A stretch of 12,436 nucleotides of DNA, taken from the NCBI GenBank assembly GCA_003157575.1, contig PMKA01000318.1, forward strand, positions 1 through 12,436, in the 5' to 3' direction. The stretch's first letter is position 1. Every line of letters begins with the position of its first letter. The position numbers and the translations under genes were made by a program. The notes beneath the pieces were generated by a model. It made no database searches. It saw nothing but the letters and a program-made list of their open reading frames with translations, and had not been told where the DNA came from. The DNA is from Opitutia bacterium (GTDB lineage Bacteria > Verrucomicrobiota > Verrucomicrobiia > Opitutales > Opitutaceae). This document shows, piece by piece, positions 1-7,279 of the stretch.

Positions 1-28
1 TGAAACGGTAAGTTGAGGCGAGATTGGG

Positions 29-1552
29 ATGGATTGTCAAACTGTGTATCATAACATCGCGCAAATGAAGCCCTTGCCGATCAATACTTCGGGCAATGCG
101 TGGATGCGTTCGGCCGTCCTGCTGGAACGCTGGCTGCGGATGCGCACGCGGCTCGACGGCCTGATGGAGAACGCCGGATGGAATTCGGCTCTTTTGGGGA
201 GCACGGAAGCCGGGGGCAAGACAGGTTTTGGTGTCGGACGGCCTGAAGAACCGGCGGCGGGCGTCGCCGCGGCGGACGAGAGGCAGGAGCGGGAGAGATG
301 CCAGTACCTGCTGTACGGGGCCGTGAGGAACCTCGGCCGGCTGGATGGCCTTCTGAAGGCCGCGATGTCGCGGCCGCCCCGCGCGCGGCTCCGTGCGGTG
401 TTGCTGGTCGCCGGATTTGAACTGCTTGAGGCGGCGGCGGCGGACGGAGGGGAGGGGCAGGCGGCGAAGGTCGTTCATCATGCGGTCACCCAGGCGAAGC
501 GGCTGCTCAGCCCCGCTGAAGTGCGCCTTGTCAACGCCGTGCTTCGTCAGATGGTCCGCGGCCCCGGTCTCAATGGCCCGCCTCCGTCCGACGACGCGGG
601 CGCCGCCGAACTGGCGGGATTCTATTCGCATCCCGAATGGCTCGTGAGGCGCTGGCTGGCGCAGTTTGGCGCCGGTGCGACAATCCAGCTGCTGAAATGG
701 AACCAGACGCCCGCGCCCGTTTACGCCCGCTGGAGGGGGCGGTCTGACGGAGCCGGTTCATTTCAATCCGGGGAGGCAGGCAGGGGGGATGCGGCCGCAC
801 CGGACGGCCCGCCCGGGTTTCTGCAGGCGACGCCGTGGGCGGGATTTTTCGTCGTGTCCGCGGGGCACTGGCCGGAGATTGAACGGCTGCTCGCCGAAGG
901 GGCGCTCTACCTGCAGGACCCTGCCACGCTGACCGCCCCGGGTTTGCTCGATCCCCGGGCCGGCGAGACCGTCGTCGATCTCTGTGCGGCGCCGGGCGGG
1001 AAGAGTCTCCTGCTGGCGGACCTGCTGGAACAGCGGGCGAGCCGGCCCGGCGGCACGGCGGCGGAGGCCGGCCGGGTTGTGGCCGTCGACCTGCCCGACC
1101 CCCAGCGGATCGAGCGGCTCAAGGAGAACCTCGCCCGGGCGCGGCGGACGGACGTCGTGCTCGTCCAGGCCGACGTGCTCAAGCTGACCCCCCGGCTGCT
1201 CAAGGAGCACAACCTGCCCGCCGTATTTCCCGCGGTGCTGCTCGACGTTCCGTGTTCGAACACCGGTGTCATGCGCCACCGCGTGGACGTGAAATGGAGG
1301 CTCCGCGAGTCCGACATCGCGAAGCATGCCGGGCAGCAGCTTGCGCTGCTCGAGGCGGCCTCGCGGCTTGTGGCTCCGGGCGGCAGGCTGGTCTACAGCA
1401 CGTGCAGCCTTGAGCAGGAGGAGAACGAGGGCGTTGTCGAGGTGTTCCTCCGCGCGGCCGGCGGGCGCTTTGCGCTGGAGCGGACCCGGAGCAGCCGGCC
1501 GTGGGAGGACGGCTGCGACGGCGCGGGGGCCTTCCTGCTCCAAAGGCTGTAG
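29..1552 (+). CDS. rsmB: 16S rRNA (cytosine-5) methyltransferase, RsmB/NOL1-NOP2-Sun type
   Basis: Predicted SAM-dependent m5C methyltransferase acting on 16S rRNA (C967 in the E. coli family member). Residues ~25-180 form an all-helical NusB-like RNA-binding region. After a linker (~190-290), the Rossmann methyltransferase domain shows motif I DLCAAPGGKS (317-326), an acidic strand end VVAVDLPD (350-357), motif IV DVPCSNTGV (406-414, Cys409) and motif VI YSTCSLEQEEN (456-466). By family knowledge Cys459 in motif VI is the nucleophile and Cys409 helps product release; both are present. The 507 residues exceed the usual ~430 because of a long N-terminus and a Gly/Asp-rich insertion near 236-262. 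The start at 29 is the first ATG; an in-frame ATG at 65 is possible, and neither has a strong ribosome site. It converges with the protease gene, 11 bases apart. Family certain; exact target position inferred. Confidence 0.93.
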   Translation: MDCQTVYHNIAQMKPLPINTSGNAWMRSAVLLERWLRMRTRLDGLMENAGWNSALLGSTEAGGKTGFGVGRPEEPAAGVAAADERQERERCQYLLYGAVRNLGRLDGLLKAAMSRPPRARLRAVLLVAGFELLEAAAADGGEGQAAKVVHHAVTQAKRLLSPAEVRLVNAVLRQMVRGPGLNGPPPSDDAGAAELAGFYSHPEWLVRRWLAQFGAGATIQLLKWNQTPAPVYARWRGRSDGAGSFQSGEAGRGDAAAPDGPPGFLQATPWAGFFVVSAGHWPEIERLLAEGALYLQDPATLTAPGLLDPRAGETVVDLCAAPGGKSLLLADLLEQRASRPGGTAAEAGRVVAVDLPDPQRIERLKENLARARRTDVVLVQADVLKLTPRLLKEHNLPAVFPAVLLDVPCSNTGVMRHRVDVKWRLRESDIAKHAGQQLALLEAASRLVAPGGRLVYSTCSLEQEENEGVVEVFLRAAGGRFALERTRSSRPWEDGCDGAGAFLLQRL

Positions 1553-1567
1553 CGGGATTTCCCCTAC
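1549..1567. terminator. inverted repeat spanning both convergent stop codons
   Basis: GTAG CGGGA TTT CCC CTAC can pair GTAG with CTAC and GGG with CCC around one bulged C. The outer arms contain the TAG stop of the plus-strand methyltransferase (1550-1552) and, on the minus strand, the TAG stop of the protease (1564-1566). A hairpin between convergent genes suggests a bidirectional terminator, but the stem is short and no T-run follows on either side, so function is uncertain. Confidence 0.3.
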
Positions 1568-2817
1568 GGCACCAGGTCGAAGACCGGCAGCGCCACCTTC
1601 TGTTCGTTGCTGCCCTCGATGAAGGTGTAGGTGATCCGCCCGGCGGTCCGGACCAGCTCCGAGTAGCGCTGGTAGGGCCAGTTCGCCACGGGTTCGTCGT
1701 TGATCCGCGTGCACAGGTCGCCGGCCTGCACGCCGAGCTGCTCGGCGGGGGATCCCGCGACAACGCCCGCCACGCGCCAGTACGCGGGGATCTTCGCGAA
1801 ACTCAGGCCGGTGCTGCGGGCGGGCCCGACGTGGATCGCATCGTAGTTGGGGCGGAAGAACGTCACCTGATTCCGCTTCTGGTCGAAGGTCACGGTGAAG
1901 TTGCGAAGAAGGCCGCCGCCGATGGAGGACAGCTCATCCGTCACGTTGACGATCGGATTTTCGATGACGTAGGCGCCGATGGTCACGGGCAGGCCAAGGC
2001 GTCCGGTCATCCCCAGGCGGTCGCCCGAAAGGGTGGCCAGGAGCACTCCGGGCCTTGGATCGACACGGAAGACAGGATGAAGGCCGACCGTGTTCAGGCT
2101 GAGGGGCGCGTCGCTCCCGGAGTCGACCAGCGCGACGAGGGATTCGGAGCCGAGCTGGATCGGAATGAGCGGCGTGTTCTGTTCGTTGTTGAACGGGATG
2201 GTGACGCCGGGCTGGGCCGTGGGGACCCCGTAGGGCGTTATGATGATCTGCGAGTGGAGGTAGTCGAGGGTCAGCAGGGTCTGGCGGAACAGAGGAAAGC
2301 CGAGCACGCCGTCGATCTGCACGCCCAGATGGTTTGAAAAGTCGGAGAGATCGTGGGTGAGCGCCTGGACGCCTTCAAAGCGCGCTCCTCCGAGCTGGAG
2401 GCGTTTGAGGACAACGGGGTTGAGCACCTTCACCTCGCCGTTGGCGCCGCGCACGCGCATAGTAGTCTGGCTGGCCGGCGGCCGGCCGCCAAAATGTTTT
2501 GCCACATCGGGGGTCACGAGCGTGACCGACGAACCCGTGTCGACGATGAAGTGATAGGAGGTGTGCTTGTCGACGGGGGTCTCGATGACCAGGAAGTTCG
2601 ACACGAGGGTGGCGGGCAGGACGGTGCGCGCCGACTCGAGGCTGGTGTGGCGCGGGGGCAGATGGAAGGTCGCGCAGCCGGGGAGCAGCAGCAACGCGCA
2701 GGCGAAAAGGCAGGGAAGCGCCGTGGCGCGCCGGCGCAACAGGCGCGCAAGCGCCTCCGCCGCTGCCTGCAGGCGGCGGGATGCGAGCGGAAGGACACTG
2801 TCGAATCGCGGATTCAT
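1564..2817 (-). CDS. lipoprotein with two retropepsin-like aspartic protease lobes and a C-terminal PDZ domain
   Basis: Predicted 417-residue envelope lipoprotein protease. Arg-rich residues 25-30 precede a hydrophobic stretch and a lipobox-like LPGC, with the acylated Cys at 48. Lobe 1 has IVDTGSSVTLV with Asp93 and the flap-side DGVLG (169-173). Lobe 2 has ALVDSGSD with Asp232 and a matching GGGLLRNFTVTFD-like strand. Both catalytic aspartates are therefore on one chain, as in pepsins, whereas many bacterial retropepsin-like enzymes have a single lobe. A PDZ domain follows (~335-410), with VVAGSPAEQLGVQAGD around 352-367, which probably binds substrate C-termini. The ATG at 2817 overlaps the stop of the upstream MFS gene (ATGA), indicating translational coupling. 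The open frame runs further upstream but only antisense to the transporter. Envelope location and protease fold are well supported; the substrate is unknown. Confidence 0.85.
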   Translation of the reverse strand: MNPRFDSVLPLASRRLQAAAEALARLLRRRATALPCLFACALLLLPGCATFHLPPRHTSLESARTVLPATLVSNFLVIETPVDKHTSYHFIVDTGSSVTLVTPDVAKHFGGRPPASQTTMRVRGANGEVKVLNPVVLKRLQLGGARFEGVQALTHDLSDFSNHLGVQIDGVLGFPLFRQTLLTLDYLHSQIIITPYGVPTAQPGVTIPFNNEQNTPLIPIQLGSESLVALVDSGSDAPLSLNTVGLHPVFRVDPRPGVLLATLSGDRLGMTGRLGLPVTIGAYVIENPIVNVTDELSSIGGGLLRNFTVTFDQKRNQVTFFRPNYDAIHVGPARSTGLSFAKIPAYWRVAGVVAGSPAEQLGVQAGDLCTRINDEPVANWPYQRYSELVRTAGRITYTFIEGSNEQKVALPVFDLVP

Positions 2818-4217
2818 TTCTCCGGCTGAGGCATCCTGAGCGCGGCCGCCAGGGGCACAAGCAGCAAGATGGAACCAAGAATATATGTGAACAGCGAACC
2901 ACACCACCAGAAGATAACGCCTGCGGCGAGCGGACCCGCGGCGCGGGCGAGCGAACCGAGCGAGCGAAATATCCCGAGCACCTTGCCCTGCGCGTCCGCC
3001 GGGCTGTAAAGCGAAATCAACGAGGAGAATGCGACGTTTGAGAAGCCCGAGCCGATTGAAACAAGGGCCACGGCCGCATACGCGGGCGCGGACGATGCGG
3101 CGACGGCCAGAACGGCGAATCCGGCTGCGATCAGGCCGAGCCCGAGGACCGCGGAGCGTTTCTCGCCGAGGCGCGGCACGAAGCGCCGCACCAGAACTCC
3201 CTGCGTCAGGATCGAGACAACGCCCCCGAAAACGAGGATTCCGGTCACCTGATGCACGGTGTAATCCAGCCGCTTTGTCGCCAGGAAGGCGATGGTGGTT
3301 TCGTAGCCGCTGAAGACGAGCGCCATCAGGAAGTAGACAAGGTTGGCCCGGCGGATCGCGGGATCGCGGATCGCAAACAGGGCGCGGACGGGATGCCTCG
3401 TGCGTTCGGCCGGCGCCGGGCCCTCCCGGCCGGGAACAAAGGTCTCCCGAAAACGGGCGCCGATCCAGACCAGGTTGAGAAGGGAGAAGCCTGTCGCGAC
3501 GAATGCCACCGCCGAGAACGGATTGATGCCGTAGTGCGCCCAGCGTGCGCCCGGTTCGACAGCGCCGATGAGTCCGCCGATGGCCGGCCCCGTGATGAAG
3601 CCGAGCCCGAACGCCACGCCGATCAGGCCCATGCCCCTGGCACGGTTCTCCCGCGAGGTGACATCGGCGACGGCGGCCGTGGCGACGGAGAGATTGCCGC
3701 TCATCGCGCCGCCGAACAGGCGCGCGAGCAGGAACAGCCAGAAGGACCCGCTGAAGGCCCACAACAGGTAGCTCAACGCGGTGCCGGCCACGGTGAGCAG
3801 AAGGACGGGCCGCCGGCCGATGCGGTCGGAGCGTTCGCCCCAGAACGGGGCAAAAAGAAACTGGAGCAGGGAATAGGCCGCGCTTAGCACGCCGCCGACG
3901 AGAGCGGCGACGAGGAGCGGATCCCGGCCTGACGGCGGAGCGAGCGCCTCCACGTGCCGCACAAGCCAGCCGAGCACGCCGTCGTTTCCCTCCTTCGCCA
4001 GGTAGAAGGTCAGCATCTTCGGGATCAGGGGGAACGAGATCGAGAACCCGATGAGGTCGATGTAGAGCGTGAGGAAGATGACGCCCAGCGAGAGGGGCCT
4101 GGAGGCGGGGGCTGGGGCGGAGGTCGTCACGTTGATTGGAAAGGGGATTACGGTAGCGGCGGAACCGTCGGGCGCAACCGAAGTTTCAGTCTCGCCGGCG
4201 GGTCGGTTGTCCGCCAT
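2814..4217 (-). CDS. MFS transporter, TetA-like drug/H+ antiporter family
   Basis: A 467-residue inner-membrane protein with about 12 hydrophobic segments. A ~40-residue Ala/Pro/Thr-rich tail precedes TM1 (FLTLYIDLIGFSISFPLIP, 48-66), whose Asp54 matches the TM1 aspartate of the TetA group. MFS motif A is GERSDRIGRRP (127-137), in the loop between TM2 and TM3. Motif C-like LGFITGPAIGGLIG (205-218) marks the antiporter clade. The TM1-TM2 loop (~72-100) is unusually long. The start is supported by AGAGG a few bases upstream of the ATG, among the better ribosome sites in this window. The stop overlaps the ATG of the lipoprotein protease, and the channel-like gene ends 17 bases upstream. Export by proton exchange is inferred from family; the substrate cannot be read from sequence, and resistance should not be assumed. 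Confidence 0.88.
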   Translation of the reverse strand: MADNRPAGETETSVAPDGSAATVIPFPINVTTSAPAPASRPLSLGVIFLTLYIDLIGFSISFPLIPKMLTFYLAKEGNDGVLGWLVRHVEALAPPSGRDPLLVAALVGGVLSAAYSLLQFLFAPFWGERSDRIGRRPVLLLTVAGTALSYLLWAFSGSFWLFLLARLFGGAMSGNLSVATAAVADVTSRENRARGMGLIGVAFGLGFITGPAIGGLIGAVEPGARWAHYGINPFSAVAFVATGFSLLNLVWIGARFRETFVPGREGPAPAERTRHPVRALFAIRDPAIRRANLVYFLMALVFSGYETTIAFLATKRLDYTVHQVTGILVFGGVVSILTQGVLVRRFVPRLGEKRSAVLGLGLIAAGFAVLAVAASSAPAYAAVALVSIGSGFSNVAFSSLISLYSPADAQGKVLGIFRSLGSLARAAGPLAAGVIFWWCGSLFTYILGSILLLVPLAAALRMPQPEK

Positions 4218-4234
4218 GGCCCTCTGGGATGCCG

Positions 4235-4588
4235 CTACTGGTCGAGATGCCGGTCCTCAAGGTGGAACCGGTGAAGGGCGCGGTGCACGACCGGCGCGAG
4301 CAGGATGCCGACGGTGGTCAGGAAGGCCACGCCGCTAAACAGCGCGTAACATCCTGCGAAGAGTTTTCCCCCCGCGGTCGTGACCGGCGCGACGGGCCCC
4401 ATGCCGGAGAGGATCATTGCAGCGTTGAGGAAGGCATCGAGCCATCCGAGGCCTTCGAAGCCGTGGTAGCCGGTCATCCCGATGCCAAGGCACACGATGA
4501 TGATCCCGCAGCCGAGCAAGGCATGGCGGACGAGGCGGCGGAAGTACTCCCGGCGCGGGAGCAGTTTGTCGCGGCGATGCTCGAACAT
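4235..4588 (-). CDS. small two-helix membrane protein resembling a K+ channel pore with a non-canonical filter
   Basis: A 117-residue protein with a basic N-terminus, TM1 at ~22-40, a re-entrant-like segment at ~50-66 and TM2 at ~76-100, then a His/Arg-rich tail. The segment DAFLNAAMILSGMGPVAPVT followed by GKLFAGCYALFSG has the order of a channel pore: pore helix, filter, a P-T-G-K turn, then an inner helix with Phe-Ala and Tyr. The K+ signature TVGYG is replaced by SGMGP (61-65). It may be a divergent or non-K+ channel, or a fold relic; I recall similar hypothetical proteins in other bacteria. It lies 70 bases after glyA and 17 bases before the MFS gene, in the same direction. The ATG at 4588 is the best start I could find; no ribosome site is evident. 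Membrane location is solid, channel function is a hypothesis. Confidence 0.78.
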   Translation of the reverse strand: MFEHRRDKLLPRREYFRRLVRHALLGCGIIIVCLGIGMTGYHGFEGLGWLDAFLNAAMILSGMGPVAPVTTAGGKLFAGCYALFSGVAFLTTVGILLAPVVHRALHRFHLEDRHLDQ

Positions 4589-4658
4589 GACGGGCGGGGC
4601 GGCCGGCCGGGCCCACCGGATGACGCTTGGGCCGGCGGCGAGGCAGCGGGGGGGGACG

Positions 4659-5927
4659 CTACAGCTTGTACGGCAGCGGGAATCGCGCCATGAAACGGAT
4701 GACCCGGTCCTTTACCCCGCCAACGACGGCATCCTGCTGGGGCGTGCCGGTCGCCCGGAGGACGGAATCGATGCAGGCGGCGATCTCGTCCATGTCCGCC
4801 TCGACGAGGCCCCGGGTGGTGACCGCAGGCGTGCCGAGCCGGAGGCCGGAGGCCTGGAAGGGCGAGCGCGTTTCGAAGGGCACGGTGTTCTTGTTGCAGG
4901 TGATGTTGGCGAGATCGAGGGTTTCCTGCGCCTTCTTGGCGGTGAGTTCGGGCAGGTTGGTGCGGAGGTCGACGAGGAAGAGATGGTTGTCGGTGCCGCC
5001 GGAGACGATCTTGTAGCCCCGTGAAGCCATCGCCGCGGCGAACGCCCTGGAGTTCTTCACGATCTGCTCCGCGTAAACCTTGAATTCGGGCTTGAGGCAT
5101 TCGCCGAAGCACACGGCCTTGGCCGCGATGACATGCATCAGCGGGCCGCCCTGGCCGCCGGGAAAGACCGCGGAGTCGAGCGCCTTTGCATGAACCGCCT
5201 TGCAGAGGACGAGGCCGCCGCGCGGCCCGCGCAGCGTCTTGTGCGTTGTGGTGGTGACAAAATCGGCGTGCGGAACCGGCGACGGATGAACGCCGCCCAC
5301 GACCAGACCTGCGATGTGGGCGATGTCGGCGAAGAGGTACGCGCCCACGCTGCGGGCGATCTCGCCCATCCGCGCGAAATCGATCGTGCGCGAGTAGGCG
5401 CTTGCGCCCACCGTGATCATCTTCGGTTTTTCGCGCCGGGCCACCTCGGCGAGCTGGTCGTAGTCGATGAGCCCGTTGTCCTCGCGCACTCCATACTGAC
5501 AGAACTGATAAAGCTTGCCCGAGAAATTGGCCGGGTTGCCGTGGGTGAGGTGGCCGCCATGGCTCAGGTTCATGCCGAGCACCTTGTCTCCGGGCTGGAG
5601 CACCGCCGAGTAGACGGCGAAGTTGGCCTGGGAACCGGAATGGGGCTGCACGTTGGCATGTTCGGCGCCGAAGAGCCGTTTGGCGCGCTCGATCGCCAGG
5701 ATCTCGACCTTGTCCACCTGCTCGCAGCCGCCGTACCAGCGCCTGGCCGGATAACCCTCCGCGTATTTGTTGGTGAGCACGCTGCCCTGGGCCTCAAGCA
5801 CGGCCGGGTAGGTGAAATTCTCGGAGGCAATCAGCTCGATATGGTTCTGCTGGCGCGCAAGTTCGCCGGCTATTGCGGCGTACACTTCGGGATCGAGCTG
5901 GCGGAGGGGAGTGGCATTGAGCGGCAT
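4659..5927 (-). CDS. glyA: serine hydroxymethyltransferase
   Basis: Cytosolic PLP enzyme converting serine plus tetrahydrofolate to glycine plus 5,10-methylene-tetrahydrofolate, feeding purine, thymidylate and methionine synthesis. Starting at 5927 the protein is 422 residues, the normal size. Hallmarks: IELIASENF (30-38), NKYAEGYP (53-60), GCEQVD (67-72), [11 protein letters not shown] (96-106), the PLP-proximal DIAHIAGLV (201-209), and [14 protein letters not shown] with Schiff-base Lys230. The frame stays open to a TTG at 5960, but the added 11 residues are not family-like and the ATG at 5927 begins in register with known SHMTs. It follows the phosphatase by 79 bases. A phosphatase of this class near glyA is also seen in B. 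subtilis (ywlE...glyA). Identity is effectively certain. Confidence 0.97.
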   Translation of the reverse strand: MPLNATPLRQLDPEVYAAIAGELARQQNHIELIASENFTYPAVLEAQGSVLTNKYAEGYPARRWYGGCEQVDKVEILAIERAKRLFGAEHANVQPHSGSQANFAVYSAVLQPGDKVLGMNLSHGGHLTHGNPANFSGKLYQFCQYGVREDNGLIDYDQLAEVARREKPKMITVGASAYSRTIDFARMGEIARSVGAYLFADIAHIAGLVVGGVHPSPVPHADFVTTTTHKTLRGPRGGLVLCKAVHAKALDSAVFPGGQGGPLMHVIAAKAVCFGECLKPEFKVYAEQIVKNSRAFAAAMASRGYKIVSGGTDNHLFLVDLRTNLPELTAKKAQETLDLANITCNKNTVPFETRSPFQASGLRLGTPAVTTRGLVEADMDEIAACIDSVLRATGTPQQDAVVGGVKDRVIRFMARFPLPYKL

Positions 5928-6006
5928 GAGGAAAGGCGTTATGGGAAAAACGGGGATCAATGCAAGACACGCCAGGATTCTGTCGGAAGCGCGGTCCGGC
6001 AGAATT
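5928..6006 (-). promoter_or_regulatory. phosphatase-glyA gap with a weak promoter-like element
   Basis: This 79-base gap is the largest between adjacent genes in the minus-strand cluster. On the minus strand it holds TTGCAT, 16 bases, then CATAAC, resembling a weak -35/-10 pair, placed so close to the glyA ATG that any transcript would be almost leaderless. Matches to consensus are partial (3/6 and 4/6), so an internal glyA promoter is only a possibility. Confidence 0.2.
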
Positions 6007-6489
6007 CTAGGCGGGGATGATCGTCTTGATGAAATTGACGATGCCGGGCACCGCCTCGACGAGGCCGTCGCGGCACGACTCGTACACGCTGAGCGGTCCG
6101 CCGTACGGATCGTCGACCTCCGGATCGGCCGGCCGGGGAAGGAACTCGCGGAACAGGTAGACGTGCTCCGGCACCGGGTCGAACTGAAGCTGGATCATCG
6201 CGCGATGAGCCTCCGTCATGCAGAGCACGAGCAACGCGCCATCAAGCAGCTCCTGCGTCAGCGGCCTGCTGACGTGGTCCTTCAGGTCAATGCCCACCTT
6301 CTTCATCGCGACGACGGCGTTCGGTGAAATGGGATCGCCGCGGCGGGCAACGATGCCCGCGGAGACGACGCGGAGCGATTTGAGGGGTTCGCCCTGACCT
6401 GCGAGAAAATGCTGGAGGAGTCCCGCGGCCATCGGACTGCGGCATATGTTCGCCGTGCAAACGGTAAGGATGTGTCCCGGTCCGGCCAT
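6007..6489 (-). CDS. low-molecular-weight protein phosphatase (LMW-PTP family)
   Basis: A 160-residue cytosolic phosphatase. The P-loop [12 protein letters not shown] gives the CX5R signature, with nucleophile Cys11 and phosphate-binding Arg17. The general-acid loop is DDPYG (126-130), with Asp127 the likely acid. SAGI (43-46) and the strand LVLCMTEAH (87-95) fit the family. By family knowledge the arginine phosphatase YwlE has Thr in the P-loop position four after the Cys, while tyrosine phosphatases have a bulky residue there. Here it is Ile15, which favours phosphotyrosine over phosphoarginine. The ATG at 6489 is preferred over a TTG two codons upstream; neither has a ribosome site. It sits 79 bases before glyA and 55 after the secreted protein. 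Substrate unknown; no tyrosine kinase gene is in view. Confidence 0.92.
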   Translation of the reverse strand: MAGPGHILTVCTANICRSPMAAGLLQHFLAGQGEPLKSLRVVSAGIVARRGDPISPNAVVAMKKVGIDLKDHVSRPLTQELLDGALLVLCMTEAHRAMIQLQFDPVPEHVYLFREFLPRPADPEVDDPYGGPLSVYESCRDGLVEAVPGIVNFIKTIIPA

Positions 6490-6544
6490 GCGCAAAGAGG
6501 GTGAATAAGCAGACGCAGTCGCTGTTTGTCGAGGGAAGAAACGA

Positions 6545-7279
6545 TCAGTTGCGCATCAGTTTCCCGAGTGCGAGGAGGGCGCGGTGCAGCTGGACGGCCC
6601 GTTGCAGCACCGCGTCCTTCGGTTCGGGCGGTGTAACGGCGGCCGGGGCGGGAGGGCCGGGCGGCGACGCCGGCGGCGCCGCTGTTGCGGCTGAAGCGGC
6701 GGTGGCAGCCGCAGCACCTGCTTCCTGCGCCCGTTCGTGGAGGAGCGCGGCCTCGTCAAATCGCGTCTTGGCGATCGTTTCGCTCAGGAGCGATTCAAGC
6801 GAGGTTCCGGAATCGAAGGCCTCAAAGGCCCGGAGGTCGTCCCCGGGTTTGACCGCAACCGGTATATCGGGCGTCAGGCCGGGCGCGGACAGGCCCAGGG
6901 TGATGATGCCGGGTGCGCTGGCGCGAAGCGCGGCGAGCGCATCCGCGGGCGTGGCCGGGCCGACGAGGACGAACAACGGCTTCGCGCCGGGCCTGTCCGG
7001 AAGATTGGCGGGGATGTATTTTGCGGCGTCGGCGGCCGGATGGCGGAGGTCGAGGATCAATGCCGGACTGCTCCACGCCTCGGTCAGGGCAGGAACGTCG
7101 TCAGGGTGGCCGCGCAGACGCAGGTAGGAGAGGTTCTGGCCGAGATCAAGGGGCCCGGCTGCGGAAAAGCCCTGGAGCGAAATCTGAACGCTGAAGAGGA
7201 ACAGCAGCGCGCCTTTTCTCAAGAAACCGAAGGATCGGCCCGACGAATCCGCGTTCCTGCGGTGCGAAGAGGGATTCAT
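6545..7279 (-). CDS. secreted protein of unknown function, possibly a degenerate S41-type protease domain
   Basis: A 244-residue protein that I do not recognise by name. A basic N-terminus and hydrophobic core (~22-38) ending FSAAG suggest a signal peptide cleaved near residue 40, so the product is probably periplasmic. The body has SYLRLRG (51-57), PALILDLRHP (72-81), PLFVLVGPATPADALAALRA (101-120) and GIITLG (124-129). That order resembles the S41 tail-specific protease core (strand, LILDLR, then vLv..TaSAaE..a, then iiG), but the catalytic Ser position reads as Pro/Ala and the Gly-Gly after LILDLR is missing. After a helix (~170-187) comes an Ala/Pro-rich linker (~188-222) and a short terminal helix. 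The ATG overlaps the purD stop (ATGA), so translation is probably coupled. The longer open frame upstream is antisense-register noise inside purD. Confidence 0.75.
   Translation of the reverse strand: MNPSSHRRNADSSGRSFGFLRKGALLFLFSVQISLQGFSAAGPLDLGQNLSYLRLRGHPDDVPALTEAWSSPALILDLRHPAADAAKYIPANLPDRPGAKPLFVLVGPATPADALAALRASAPGIITLGLSAPGLTPDIPVAVKPGDDLRAFEAFDSGTSLESLLSETIAKTRFDEAALLHERAQEAGAAAATAASAATAAPPASPPGPPAPAAVTPPEPKDAVLQRAVQLHRALLALGKLMRN

Noticed and set aside
758..1714. 318-residue minus-strand open frame opposite the methyltransferase
   Set aside because: It overlaps all the methyltransferase motifs; its composition is Arg/Gly/Pro-rich noise.
2818..3762. N-terminal extension of the aspartic protease frame (whole frame 1564-3762, 732 residues)
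   Set aside because: The extra 315 residues are Arg/Gly/Pro-rich and lie on the same strand as the transporter in another frame; the lipoprotein signal starts properly at 2817.
5928..5960. Longer GlyA starting at a TTG (5960)
   Set aside because: The 11 added residues do not match the family; the ATG at 5927 gives the standard N-terminus.
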